Assembly: GCA_918797485.1 (NCBI GenBank)
Contig: CAKKNE010000005.1
Coordinates: forward strand, 3,038,001-3,102,000
Direction: 5' to 3'
DNA length: 64,000 bases
Source: Pelagomonas calceolata
Taxonomy: Eukaryota; Sar; Pelagophyceae; Pelagomonadales; Pelagomonadaceae
Both the position numbers and the translations under genes were made by a program. Positions within the stretch are counted from its first letter, which is position 1, and every line of letters starts with the position of its first letter. This document shows positions 19,260 through 28,529 of this stretch, piece by piece. The notes beneath the pieces are model-generated. The model was given only the letters and a program-made list of their open reading frames with translations. It did not search any database and was not told the DNA's origin.

Positions 19260-20999
19260 ATGGTCTTCAAGTTCGAGTCGCGCGCCGAGGCGACGGCGCT
19301 GCTCAGGCGCCGCTCTCGGGACGCGGCAGTTGCATTGCTGAATAAAGAGTTTACTGCGCAGCGCTGGACGCTGCGCAAAGAGCTCAAGCTGTCGGTGCGG
19401 CCGCTGGTAACCCTGCGCTACTTCCGCAGGGCCGTGGGAGCGGTGCGCGCGCCGGCGCCCGGCGCGCGCGAGCTGTGCGCGGGCGGCGCGGTCCTGGTCG
19501 TCGCGTACGCGGTCGCGCTCGTGGCGCGCGGCGCCGTCGGCGCGCGAGCGGCCGGGCACGCGGCGCGCGCGTTGGCCGCGGCGAGCTACTGTTTGTGGTG
19601 GTTCCTCTGCGGCGTGCTCTCCTGTGTGGAAATCAAAATTTTACGGCGCGTTCTGCTGAATCGTCGCGTCCTGCTGAATCGTCGCGTCGTCCTCCACGCC
19701 ATCGACGCGACGCCTGCTCGACGGCGTGGCGGTGTGAATTCCTCACCGCTCGATCGAGCCAGGACGGCCGCGTCATCGCCGAGAAATGACTTAGTGAAGA
19801 ATTGTCGGGTGCACCCGACACACTGGTTGATTTCCACACAGGTCCTCTCCACCGCGGGCCTGGGCACGGGCATGCAGACGGGCGCGCTGTTCCTGTTCCC
19901 CCACTGCGCGCGCCTCGCCACGGACTGGCGCAACCTCGGGCCTGCGTCAGCGACGACGCGCGCCCTCGCGGACCGTTGGCTCGCGAAGGGGGCGCCGGCC
20001 AAGGACGCGGGACGCCCCGCGGGCGGCGACGCGGGCCCGGGCGCGAGCGAGGCGCCGGCGGCCCGCGCGGCGCCCGCTTCCTCGTTCCTGGGGGGCTTGA
20101 GGCGCGGCGCCGGCGGCGTTTCCCTGGGCGCCGCGCGCGGCGGCGAGGCCGACGCCGCGCGCGCCGCCGCCTCGTTCCGCGCGCGGTCGCGCGACGGCCG
20201 CGCGGCGCTGGCCCTGCGAGCGGCGGTGCCCGGGTTCTTCTCCGGTGCGGGCTCGGCGGTGGGCGAGCTCGTCCCCTTCTTCCTCGCCCGCGCCGCGAGG
20301 CGCGCCGGCGCCGACCCCTTCGCCGTGATCGAGGAGGAAGAGGCGGCGGCGGACGACGGGGCGCCGGCGCGGCGGCCGCGGCTCCCGCTGCTGGCCGCGC
20401 GGACGCGCGCACGCCTGTGTGGAAATCAAATTTACGGCGCGTTCGTTCGCGTCGACCTCCACGCCATCGACGCGACGCCACCTCGATGGCGTGGCGATGT
20501 CGGTTCCTCACCGCTCGACGGAGCCAGCGCGGCCGCGTCATCGCCGAGAAATGACTTAGTGAAGAATTATCGGGTGCACCCGACACTGGTTGATTTCCAC
20601 ACAGGTGATCGCCTCGAGGCGGCGCTCGCGGACGGCGCGTTCTGGAAGATCTTCGTCCTCGCGGCCCTGCCGAACCCGTTCTTTGATTTGTGCGGCCTCG
20701 TGTGCGGCTCGCTCGACGTGTCGCTCGGGACTTATTTCGGCGCATGTTTCGCCGCCAAGGCGCTCGTCCGGACGCCGCTCCAGACGTGCGCCGTCGCGCT
20801 CGCCGTGCACCGCGTCGGCGGCGCGCCGGCGCCGCCGCGGGCCCTCGCCCGCGTCGCGCGCGGCGCCTTCCTGGCGCTGTCGTCGCTCCTGTTCGCGTGC
20901 TTCCTCGTGAGCGCGCTCGAGCAGATGGCGCAGCAGCGCGCCATAGCCGAGCTCCGGGCGGACTACGACAGCATCCTCCTCGCTGGCGAGGACGCGTAG
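19260..20999 (+). CDS. VMP1: VMP1-like ER membrane scramblase (autophagy)
   Basis: VMP1 is a multi-pass ER protein with a VTT/DedA-type core that scrambles lipids and supports autophagosome formation. Exons 19260-19613, 19842-20406 and 20605-20999 give about 437 residues. Family motifs are STAGLGTGMQTGALFLFPH, PGFFSGAGSAVGELVPFFLA and LPNPFFDLCGLVCG followed by TYFGACFAAKAL. Both introns are introner elements. Splicing at the duplicated GT of the first one gives WWFLCGVLSTAGLGTG, the same spacing as animal VMP1; splicing at the inner GT would add four residues. The frame is also open through both introns, so a simple ORF call would wrongly include them. An upstream in-frame TTG at 19209 is less likely as start. 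Confidence 0.9.
   Translation: MVFKFESRAEATALLRRRSRDAAVALLNKEFTAQRWTLRKELKLSVRPLVTLRYFRRAVGAVRAPAPGARELCAGGAVLVVAYAVALVARGAVGARAAGHAARALAAASYCLWWFLCGVLSCVEIKILRRVLLNRRVLLNRRVVLHAIDATPARRRGGVNSSPLDRARTAASSPRNDLVKNCRVHPTHWLISTQVLSTAGLGTGMQTGALFLFPHCARLATDWRNLGPASATTRALADRWLAKGAPAKDAGRPAGGDAGPGASEAPAARAAPASSFLGGLRRGAGGVSLGAARGGEADAARAAASFRARSRDGRAALALRAAVPGFFSGAGSAVGELVPFFLARAARRAGADPFAVIEEEEAAADDGAPARRPRLPLLAARTRARLCGNQIYGAFVRVDLHAIDATPPRWRGDVGSSPLDGASAAASSPRNDLVKNYRVHPTLVDFHTGDRLEAALADGAFWKIFVLAALPNPFFDLCGLVCGSLDVSLGTYFGACFAAKALVRTPLQTCAVALAVHRVGGAPAPPRALARVARGAFLALSSLLFACFLVSALEQMAQQRAIAELRADYDSILLAGEDA
19622..19841 (+). mobile_element. Introner element 1 in VMP1
   Basis: A 220-nt element with ends CTGTGTGGAAATCAA and TTGATTTCCACACAG (perfect 15-nt inverted repeat), flanked by GTGCTCTC (19614-19621) and GTCCTCTC (19842-19849), 7 of 8 matching. 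Intron 19614-19841 is 228 nt with no in-frame stop. Inside are a CGCCATCGA/TCGACGGCG hairpin (about 19700-19732) and the palindrome TGTCGGGTGCACCCGACA (19804-19821). Confidence 0.92.
20415..20604 (+). mobile_element. Introner element 2 in VMP1
   Basis: A 190-nt element with the same perfect 15-nt ends and clearly the same inner sequence as element 1, in the same orientation. Flanks are GCGCACGC (20407-20414) and GTGATCGC (20605-20612), 5 of 8 matching. Phase requires the donor at 20407 (a GC donor, intron 198 nt) or at the inner GT at 20419 (186 nt). Both keep frame and neither intron has an in-frame stop. Confidence 0.9.
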
Positions 21000-21501
21000 T
21001 GTTCTACTCTAACGGTTTGTTGTGAAGTCAATCTAGCGTTCGGGGGTTCTTCGGAGCTTCATATCCCGGGATACGTCCGGACGACAGTGCATTGGTGGGC
21101 ATTGTCTTCCCTAAAAGTATTTTTGGTCATGTTCTATTAATCAAAACGGGTAAAGGCTTAGCATGGTATGCCTGGCGATGCGTCAGTTCGGCGTTGTGTA
21201 GTTATGTGTGCTCCGAGCAAGCGGTGTAAGACACTAGCGCGAGGCCGACGACTCTCGCGCCTCCTCTGGATATCGACGCGCCTCGGTGCGACGTCCAGGG
21301 CAACAGCAGCGAGCGTTCTCCGCTGCGCGGTCGGCAACAGCAGCGTTCTCGCTGCACGACTGACGGCGCCCGGATCCGGTGACCCGGGGCCAGCGAAGGC
21401 GCGCAGCGTGACCCGAGAGCCGCAAGGCGCGCGCAGCCGCGAAGGCGCGCAGCGTGGCCCGAGAGAGCCAGCGACGCGCACGCCAGCGACCAATAATAAA
21501 A
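21000..21501. other. Intergenic spacer upstream of CAND1
   Basis: It holds one copy of the intergenic palindrome (21219-21238) and short imperfect direct repeats of GCGCGCAGCGTG-type between 21395 and 21460. No gene is seen. Confidence 0.5.
21219..21238 (+). repeat. Intergenic palindrome motif, copy 3
   Basis: AAGCGG directly followed by TGTAAGACACTAGC, 260 bp upstream of the CAND1 ATG and oriented toward it. Confidence 0.7.
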
Positions 21502-24500
21502 ATGGCCTCGCCCGCCGCGCTCAACGCGCTCCTCGACAAGACGAGCGACTGGGACAAGGATGAGCGCTACATGGCGACGAACGACTTGATCCAGGAGCTC
21601 CAGAAGGACGCGCAGCTCGACGCGGCCATGGAGCGGAGGGTCTGCGCGGCGGTGCTGCGGCAGCTGGACGACAAGAGCACGGACGTCCAGTCCATTGCGG
21701 TGAAGTGTTTAGGGGTATTACTCAAAAAAGTGCGGGAAGCTCAAGTCGGCGAGATCTCGGACAAGCTCTGCTCGTTGATCTTGGACGGCACGGACGAGCT
21801 GAGGGACGTATATAGTATCGGCCTCAAAACCTTATTGAGGGACGTGCCGCGCGCGTCGGGCGAGGCCGTCGCCGGCAGACTGGCGGCGCGGCTCGTCGGC
21901 GGCGTCCGCGACGACGCCAAGGCCGAGAGTAGGGTCGAGGCCCTCGAGAACCTGACGGACTTGCTCAAGCGCTTCGGGGCCGCCGTCGCCAAGGACCACG
22001 GCGCGGTGTTGGATGCGGCGTTGCAGCGCCTGGACGACCCGAAAAATGTGGTAAGGAAGCGCGCGGCGCACTGCCTCGCGGCGCTGGCCCTGACGTGCTC
22101 GGAGCCGCACCTCGAGAAGCTCACGACGACCTTGTTACGAAGGGTCGACGCGGCGGGCCGCGACGCTTCCAAGGCGCGGACGCCCGTCGCGGCGATTGGG
22201 ACCGTGGCGCGCGGCGTCGGCCAGCGGCTAGGTACACACTTAGATAGGTTGGTGCCGGCGCTCGTCGCGCCTTTAGGTGACGCGGACGACGCCGAGTCCA
22301 ATGATCCGGAGAGAAATGAACTCAGGGAGACGTGCCTCCACGGCCTCGAGGAGCTCGTGAGGCGGTGCCCGGCCGAGGCCGAGGCGCACGTCGACGCTTT
22401 GTTAGAGACGGCTTTGGCCTTCGCGGCTTTTGATCCGAACTACTCGTATGGCGACGAGGACGAAGAAATGGACGCCGATGATGAGGAAGAGGACGAGGAG
22501 TACGAGGACGATTATGGCGACGAGGACGACGACGACGACACGTCCTGGAAGGTGAGAAGGGCGGCGGTGCGCGTTTGTGGGGCCGTTGCGGAAGCCAAAC
22601 CGAGGTCGTCGCTGGTTGATCTAGCCACGGCGTTGGTGGGGCGGTTTAAAGAGCGCGAGGAGAACGTGCGCGTCGACGTCGTCGAGACGCTTACCAAATT
22701 AGTGAAGACGATGGCGCAGACGGACGCCCTCGCTGCATTGGCTCCGCAGGCCTGCCGCGCGTGCAAGAAGCCCATCTCGGGCAAGGTGGGGGACAACCTC
22801 AAAACAAAATCGGCCTGCTTCGGCTTGCTGCGGGAGTTGTGCGTGAGCGCGCCGCCGGGTGCCTTGGGCGAGGAAGATGTGCGGCTCGTGGCCGAGGCTT
22901 CGGGGCGGGGCCTGGCCGAGAAGTCGCAGTCCCTGAAGTTGGAAGGCGCTAAACTCTTGAGGAGCGCCCTGGCTCGCGGCGAGGAGGCGAAGTGTATCGT
23001 CGACGACGCGGTGCCGAGGGCGATCGACGCCGTCAAGGCCGAGTGGTACAAGTTGATTGAAGAGGGGTTGCGACTATGTGTGGCCGTGGCGGAGTTGGTG
23101 AGGCCCATCGACGCGGACATGGCCGAGGGCGAAGGCATGGACGTGGCGTCGAAATTACTGGAGGCGGCGCGGCCTCGACTCGTCGCCGGCGCCGTCGACC
23201 TGGAAATAAGAGAGCGGGCCATCGAGTGCGTGGGGGACGTGACGGCGCGGTTCGCGGACGTCATGGACTCGGAATTGCTCAAGGGCGCCGTTTCTGATTT
23301 GGTCGAGCAGCTCGACCGCGAGGCGACGCGCTGTTCCGCATTGCGGGCGCTCGCGGTTATTGCGAACTCGCCCCGATCTTCAGCAACGGCTACCCTAGTC
23401 CTCGAGAAGGGCGGCCTCGGTACGCTCTCATCTTTCTTGGAACACCACGCGCGCCCGCTGCAGCAGGCGACTTTGGAAGCTCTCGGGGCTTTGTTACGCA
23501 CCCTGCCTCCGAAATCGAAACTAAAAGCCGGCGACGTCGCGTGTACCTTGACGAATGCGTCAACCTTGGCCAAGGACTCGGATTTGCACCTGGCCCATTT
23601 AGCCACCAAAAGCATCGCGGCGGCCGTATCTCAATGTACGTTGGACAAAAAAGCGAAAACAGCGTGCGAGAACGACGTCCTGCCGGCGGCGTTGACCTTA
23701 GCGGCGTCTCCACTCTTGCAAGGCGCACCTTTGGACGGTTTGGCGGACGTCTTCGAGGCCATTGCTCTGAAGGGCGGCGGCGGCGCCCTGGGCTTCGACG
23801 CGTTGTTAAGCGCGTTACCGGACGCCGCGCGCGTCGCCAAGGAGGAGGATCCGGTCCGCGGCTCGCGGCAGGCGCGGAAAAATGTGGCCGTGGTGATCGC
23901 GCGGTTGTGCGCCGCGGCGGACGCTTCCACGTTAAAGAAGGCCGTGGCCAACTTAGTGAACCAAGTAGGCGACGAGAACAAGCTCCTGGCCGTCACCGCT
24001 CTCGGGGAACTGGGCAGGAGGTGCGACTTGTCGAAGCTCGGCGCCATCAGCACGCTGACGGCTTGTTTAGGCGCGGGCGACGTCGGCGACGCCGACGAAG
24101 CGAAGACCGCCGCCGCCGCGGCTTTAGGAAGTTGTGTGGCGGGCGCGCCGCACGAGCTTGATGGTTTATTAGATGCTTTGGACGAGGACCCCTGCCCGCG
24201 CGAGTACCTCTTACTGATCGCGTTGAGAGAAGTCGTGGCCCACGCGCCGTCGGATCGGATTAAAAGTGTCGCGCTGCGTCTGGTCCAGCGCCTGTTGACA
24301 GCGGTGCAGGGCAACCAGGAGGCGGTGGCCGACTCGGCGGCCGAGTGCGCCGGGGCGCTTGCCGCGATTGCGCCGGAGGCCGTGGCCCAGCACTTCTTGG
24401 ACCCTCTCCTAAATGCGTCGGACGTCAAGCACAAGGCGTCGGCGGCGGCCTGCGCCAAGGCGGCGACGTCGGCGAAATTGGCTACTGATGCGTCCGTCGC

Positions 24501-25134
24501 CGCGGCTTTGGTCGATCGGTTGGAACCGCTGCTGAAATTACTAGATGATGAGGATCTGGACTGCAAGAAGAAGTCGCTTGGGTTAGTACATGCGGCGGCG
24601 CACAACCGCTTATCTCTCCTCGAGGCGCACTCGGGATTTGTCGAATCGAGACTCGCCACTTTAGCGGCGCTGAAGATCGAGCACGTCGTGGACCTGGGCC
24701 CCTTCAAGCACAAGGTCGATGACGGTTTGCCTTTGCGGAAGGCGGCGCTGGCCGCTTTGGCCACGCTCGTCGACCGGAAAGCGATCCAGGACACGGCGGG
24801 GTGCGTCGACGTCGTGGCCGGCGCGCTCGCGGACAAGAACGCCGACGTCCAGGCCCAGGCGCACCAGCTCCTCGTGAAGCTCTGCGCGCTCGACGCTGCT
24901 TCCGTGTTGGCCAAGGCCGACGCGATCTGCGAGCCCCTCGACAAGGCCGTCCACAAGAAGATCAAGGAGGGCACGGCCAAGGACGACCGCGCCTGGGATT
25001 TGGTAAGGAGCGCGCTGCGCGCGGTGCTCGCCGTGAAGGAGCTCCCGGGCGGCTGCCCGCGCGCCGACGCGCTCCTCGAGAAGGCGCGCGCCAAGGACAA
25101 GCTCGCGGCCGAGCTTGCGGCCTTGGCGAAGTAG
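21502..25134 (+). CDS. CAND1: CAND1, cullin-RING ligase exchange factor
   Basis: About 1,210 residues, close to the roughly 1,230 of animal and plant CAND1. CAND1 wraps un-neddylated cullin-RBX1 and swaps substrate adaptors such as F-box proteins. The start MASPAALNALLDKTSDWDKD at 21502 matches the family's opening; an in-frame upstream codon at 21454 is less likely. HEAT repeats run the whole length. Diagnostic stretches are KSTDVQSIAVKCLGVLL, a HEAT domain broken by an acidic loop at about residues 313-346 (DEEEDEEYEDDYGDEDDDDD), SWKVRRAA after it, and a TIP120-like C-terminal region. No intron is visible. Two F-box-like genes and two proteasome ATPases lie in the same window. Confidence 0.96.
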   Translation: MASPAALNALLDKTSDWDKDERYMATNDLIQELQKDAQLDAAMERRVCAAVLRQLDDKSTDVQSIAVKCLGVLLKKVREAQVGEISDKLCSLILDGTDELRDVYSIGLKTLLRDVPRASGEAVAGRLAARLVGGVRDDAKAESRVEALENLTDLLKRFGAAVAKDHGAVLDAALQRLDDPKNVVRKRAAHCLAALALTCSEPHLEKLTTTLLRRVDAAGRDASKARTPVAAIGTVARGVGQRLGTHLDRLVPALVAPLGDADDAESNDPERNELRETCLHGLEELVRRCPAEAEAHVDALLETALAFAAFDPNYSYGDEDEEMDADDEEEDEEYEDDYGDEDDDDDTSWKVRRAAVRVCGAVAEAKPRSSLVDLATALVGRFKEREENVRVDVVETLTKLVKTMAQTDALAALAPQACRACKKPISGKVGDNLKTKSACFGLLRELCVSAPPGALGEEDVRLVAEASGRGLAEKSQSLKLEGAKLLRSALARGEEAKCIVDDAVPRAIDAVKAEWYKLIEEGLRLCVAVAELVRPIDADMAEGEGMDVASKLLEAARPRLVAGAVDLEIRERAIECVGDVTARFADVMDSELLKGAVSDLVEQLDREATRCSALRALAVIANSPRSSATATLVLEKGGLGTLSSFLEHHARPLQQATLEALGALLRTLPPKSKLKAGDVACTLTNASTLAKDSDLHLAHLATKSIAAAVSQCTLDKKAKTACENDVLPAALTLAASPLLQGAPLDGLADVFEAIALKGGGGALGFDALLSALPDAARVAKEEDPVRGSRQARKNVAVVIARLCAAADASTLKKAVANLVNQVGDENKLLAVTALGELGRRCDLSKLGAISTLTACLGAGDVGDADEAKTAAAAALGSCVAGAPHELDGLLDALDEDPCPREYLLLIALREVVAHAPSDRIKSVALRLVQRLLTAVQGNQEAVADSAAECAGALAAIAPEAVAQHFLDPLLNASDVKHKASAAACAKAATSAKLATDASVAAALVDRLEPLLKLLDDEDLDCKKKSLGLVHAAAHNRLSLLEAHSGFVESRLATLAALKIEHVVDLGPFKHKVDDGLPLRKAALAALATLVDRKAIQDTAGCVDVVAGALADKNADVQAQAHQLLVKLCALDAASVLAKADAICEPLDKAVHKKIKEGTAKDDRAWDLVRSALRAVLAVKELPGGCPRADALLEKARAKDKLAAELAALAK

Positions 25135-25194
25135 ACGACGTATCATCTGTGCCCCCCTTCCCCCTGCGTCCGCGTAAGGACGTCACATTATACA

Positions 25195-26208
25195 TTAGCT
25201 CCACCCGACGAGCTTCAGGTCCGGCGCGAGCCGGCGCAGCGCCGCGTTCGGGCCCCGGTAGACGTCGTCGAGGCGCCGGCGCGTCGCGGGCAGGAGCGGC
25301 TCGGGCGCGTCGACGTGGGACGGCACGTACGGTTCGAGATGACGCGGATAGAGGGCCGCGTCGAGGCGCAGCCCTCCGAGGACCCGCCGCGCGACGGCGC
25401 CCGCGTCGCTTCGCAAGTCCGCCGCGTCGACGAGGGTCACGGCGCCGCCCAGGGGTTGTAAGAGGTCGGCGTAGCGGCCCGCGCCGAGTTCCGTCCACTC
25501 GCCCTCGGGCGGCGAGGCCGCCAGGAAGCGGTCGAAGTGCCGCGCGGCGCAGCGCCCGAGGACGCGGTACGTGCCCTTGTTAAGGATCCAGGCGGGGTTC
25601 TCCTCTTCTCTCAGTTTGTACAATTCATCTAACTGCTTCTTCCGCCCGCGCGCGCCGTAGCAGATGGCCGCCGCCGCGAAGCGGCCGCCCCGCAGCGCGT
25701 CGCCCCGCAACACCGCGCCGGCGCGGAGCGGGCCGACTCTTTTGGTGACCTCGACGACGCGGCCTGCGCGGCAGTGGTGGAAGAACTCGCTGTAGGCGCG
25801 CTGGCCCGGTTCCCGCAGGACCGCGACGATGTGGGCTCGGGGTAATAATGTTCTGAGCGCGTCCATATTGCCCGTGAGGTATTGAGCGGTCTTGTCGAGG
25901 GTCTGGACCGTCGTCGCGGCCACGGGAAACCGCGCGGCGTACGTCGGCCAGGTCTTCAGGAGCGATCGCGTCGGTTCGAACGGGTCGCTGAAGTAATGTA
26001 CTTCCGTGCCATCGGCATTCCGAATTAAATGAGGGTGCTGCAAAAGGTAGTGGGTCAACGCGGACGTGCCGGCGCGCATGGCGCCGATGACGACGACGGA
26101 CGGGAGGCAGAAGCGGCCGCGTCGGTTCCTTAACCGCACGCAGGCTCCGGCAATTGGTGTGGCGGACGCGTTGCGCAGTTGCGGTGGATCCGGGAGCAGC
26201 CAGGTCAT
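25195..26208 (-). CDS. Sulfotransferase (heparan-sulfate/NDST-like)
   Basis: 337 residues. PAPS-dependent sulfotransferases move sulfate to glycans in the Golgi. The phosphosulfate-binding loop is VVIGAMRAGTSALTHYLLQH (about 38-57); HYFSD follows, and the 3'-phosphate site is VAVLREPGQRAYSEFFHH (about 130-147). An N-terminal membrane anchor is not visible, so it may be missing an upstream exon or be soluble. The ATG at 26208 sits inside a 40-bp tandem duplication (26202-26282); a second ATG in the upstream copy opens a 14-codon reading frame that stops before the gene. Confidence 0.85.
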   Translation of the reverse strand: MTWLLPDPPQLRNASATPIAGACVRLRNRRGRFCLPSVVVIGAMRAGTSALTHYLLQHPHLIRNADGTEVHYFSDPFEPTRSLLKTWPTYAARFPVAATTVQTLDKTAQYLTGNMDALRTLLPRAHIVAVLREPGQRAYSEFFHHCRAGRVVEVTKRVGPLRAGAVLRGDALRGGRFAAAAICYGARGRKKQLDELYKLREEENPAWILNKGTYRVLGRCAARHFDRFLAASPPEGEWTELGAGRYADLLQPLGGAVTLVDAADLRSDAGAVARRVLGGLRLDAALYPRHLEPYVPSHVDAPEPLLPATRRRLDDVYRGPNAALRRLAPDLKLVGWS

Positions 26209-26282
26209 CTTACTCTATCCGTGCGCATTTTTATGGCATCAGAGGTCATCTTACTCCATCCGTGCGCATTTTATGGCATCAG
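26202..26282. repeat. Tandem 40-bp duplication over the sulfotransferase start
   Basis: Units 26202-26242 and 26243-26282 differ at few positions. Each contains AGGTCATCTTACT and ends ATGGCATCAG. Confidence 0.9.
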
Positions 26283-26321
26283 AGACCATGGTGGCTTAAG
26301 CCCTGGGGCAGCCCTTTAGCC

Positions 26322-26560
26322 TGCCCACGCGTTAGCAGCGCTCGCCGCGGGTTACAAAAGGAATGCATTTCAGCGAATTTCGCCGAGTGCGGGCCAAGGA
26401 CATTGCCTGAGAGCGCAAAAGCCGAGGGGCTTGCTAGTACGGTACGGGACGCTAGACCTTGCTCGTCGGCCTGCGCTGTTGAACAGGTTTCACGCGGCTG
26501 ATAAGCAACAGCGCACGTACCGCAGTTGTATTGACGCAAGTACGGTCAAACATAACGCGC
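26322..26560 (+). repeat. Dispersed 240-bp repeat, copy A
   Basis: Similar along its length to 30158-30408. Shared blocks include CCCACGCGT, GCAGCGCTCGC, GGAATG, GAGTGCGGG, CCAAGGAC, TTGCCTG, TTTCACGCGGCTG, TAAGC and CGGTCAAAC. It contains a degenerate copy of the intergenic palindrome. No protein is encoded. Confidence 0.75.
26433..26455 (-). repeat. Intergenic palindrome motif, copy 4 (degenerate)
   Basis: It keeps the outer CTAGCG and ACTAGC with an altered middle. It lies in repeat copy A, 225 bp upstream of the sulfotransferase start. Confidence 0.5.
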
Positions 26561-26669
26561 TCGCCGCCGTTCCGAGGGGGGGAGTAACTCGTCGATACCT
26601 ACTTACTAGTACTTCCTTCTTGAATATTACACAGGCGCCGACGAAGGGCGCGAGCTATGAATTGGCGAG

Positions 26670-28139
26670 CTAGAACCCTTCCTTCGCCATCCACGACTCC
26701 GGCCGCCCCTTCTTGATCCACTCGTCGCGGACGTCCGCGGCGGCCTTCTTGGACGCGTAGTAGCCGTCCGTGCCGGGCTTGACGACGCTCATCATCTTCT
26801 TTGCCTTCCGCCCCTTGCGCACGAGGACCGAGACCCTGACGTAGTACTGGCCCGCTCGCGACTTCGCCCTCGAAGGACGGACGTTGTCCGGCAAGCCGCC
26901 GGCGCGTCGGTCCGCCGCCTTCTCGGCGAGCGTCTTCTTTCCCTTCTCGGCGCGATGCTCCACGGCGCGCGCCGCCGCCTCCTCGGCGATGAGAGGCCGA
27001 TTGTCACGCCCCTTCGGCACGAGACGTGAATCGGTACTGAAGAGCGGCATGCCGTCGCCTCGAACACCCCGCGGCCTGCAGAACTGCGGCGTGGCGACGG
27101 CCTTGGCGTTTTGGGCGCACGCGAAGCGATGGCTGCGGTTCTTCGCCCGCTTTTTCCTATGGGCCAGATCAATCCTGTGCGCCCGCGTGTGCGTCGGCTC
27201 CGTTGCCGACGACCCGTACCGCGGCTTGCGCTCCCCGTTCGCCAATGCGCGCCGGCGCTCCGCGCCGGCCTCGCGAATCGCTCGAGTCGTCACGGCGTCC
27301 ACCCTAATATCTCTGCCTTTGGTGTCGCGGCCGCCGCGGCCGTCCGTCGCCGTTTGGAGGAGGTAGGCGTCGCGATTCTCGCGCTTCTTCGTGATCACCT
27401 CGAGGTGCTTGTCGAACTCGGCCAGCGCCTCTTTCGGAGAGAAGCCGCGCCGCGACGCGCCGGAGAGGACCGAGATGGCCTCCGCGAAGTAGCCGCCCGT
27501 CATGCGGTTCGACGCGACGGCTTTCGCCGCCTCGGACAGGTGCAACGCGCACTTGGTGATGTTGGCGAGCCGCTCGTCCGTCGGGTGGACCTCGTCGACC
27601 TCGGCCAGCGCCCCGTGCAGCTCTTTAAAGGCGCCGAACAGTCCCTCGACGAGCAGCCTCGTCTCCTCGTCCAAGGTGAGGTCGCCCTCGACGACCTCGA
27701 CGTACAGCCGATACATGCGCTTGAACTCGTCGTCTGAGGCCCTCAAGAAGAGGTACGCCGCCTTCTCCTCCTTCGTTTTGCCGGTTTCGCGCTTCCATCC
27801 GGTCTTCGTGCGCCGCGGGTGCTTCACCACCGGGAGCTTCGGCTGCTGCAGCAGCGACGCGGGCTGGGCGGCATCGGCCGCGGACTCGACGGTTTCGTCC
27901 GTCGATTCTTTTTTCTTGAGCGCGCGCCGCGGCGGCGGCGGCGGCGGCGGCGGGCTGACGAGGGACTTCGCTAAGGCGGCCGAGCGCGCGGCGAGCGTGC
28001 TGGCGCGCAGCTTGCGGCGCGACGGCTGTTGCGGCTCGGGCGCGGTCTTCTTGGCCGCCTGCGGCAGCAGCGGCGGCGGCGCGGTGGTGGTGGTGGTGTC
28101 CGCGGCGTCCGCGTCGTTCAAGGATTGTCCAGCGCCCAT
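26670..28139 (-). CDS. Unrecognised basic protein with possible N-myristoylation start
   Basis: 489 residues from ATG 28139. MGAGQS fits an N-myristoylation signal, so membrane tethering is possible. It has Thr, Pro and Gln/Lys-rich low-complexity stretches (TTTTTAPPPLLPQ, PPPPPPPPRRALKKK), then a helical region at about 150-290 (KTKEEKAAYLFLRASDDEF, LTLDEETRLLVEGLFGAFK), then a very basic tail. The last 60 residues (GQYYVRVSVLVRKG, GYYASKKAAADVRDEWIKKG) loosely recall an AP2 or integrase-arm three-strand-plus-helix fold; this is weak. The frame continues upstream to 28379, but codons there look non-coding. I do not recognise the family. Confidence 0.6.
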   Translation of the reverse strand: MGAGQSLNDADAADTTTTTAPPPLLPQAAKKTAPEPQQPSRRKLRASTLAARSAALAKSLVSPPPPPPPPRRALKKKESTDETVESAADAAQPASLLQQPKLPVVKHPRRTKTGWKRETGKTKEEKAAYLFLRASDDEFKRMYRLYVEVVEGDLTLDEETRLLVEGLFGAFKELHGALAEVDEVHPTDERLANITKCALHLSEAAKAVASNRMTGGYFAEAISVLSGASRRGFSPKEALAEFDKHLEVITKKRENRDAYLLQTATDGRGGRDTKGRDIRVDAVTTRAIREAGAERRRALANGERKPRYGSSATEPTHTRAHRIDLAHRKKRAKNRSHRFACAQNAKAVATPQFCRPRGVRGDGMPLFSTDSRLVPKGRDNRPLIAEEAAARAVEHRAEKGKKTLAEKAADRRAGGLPDNVRPSRAKSRAGQYYVRVSVLVRKGRKAKKMMSVVKPGTDGYYASKKAAADVRDEWIKKGRPESWMAKEGF

Positions 28140-28529
28140 AAAATCACGTGCAATTGCTCGAGGCCAAAGCTGAACGTCGAGGCCGCGCCGACAAAAACGA
28201 GGCAACTCTGGTGCCGCGGACGTTTTTGGGCTTCGCGGCGACGGGTCGAGAGCGCTGGAGACGTCCGACGCGGACCCGCACGCTGAAAAAAAGCTGGGAG
28301 AGCAGCAGACAAACGCAAGCCGCACGATCGAAAGACGTGCTCCCACCGCGGTAGAGCTGCCGCGAGCTGCATATCTCACGAATAACTACTGCTGGAACGC
28401 TTCTGCGCGATTGCTGATGGCGACAGCAGTGCGAGATATAGAGAGAGCAAAACCAGCCCTGCAGCACGGGCTCGACGACGCCCCCGCGTCACGTGCTAAG
28501 TAGCTGAGCAAAGCGACGCGCCGCACAAA

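Noticed and set aside
19626-19841. Alternative donor at the inner GT of the first VMP1 element
   Set aside because: In frame, but it would add four residues (VLSC) in a stretch whose length is conserved with animal VMP1; the donor in the target copy gives the conserved length.
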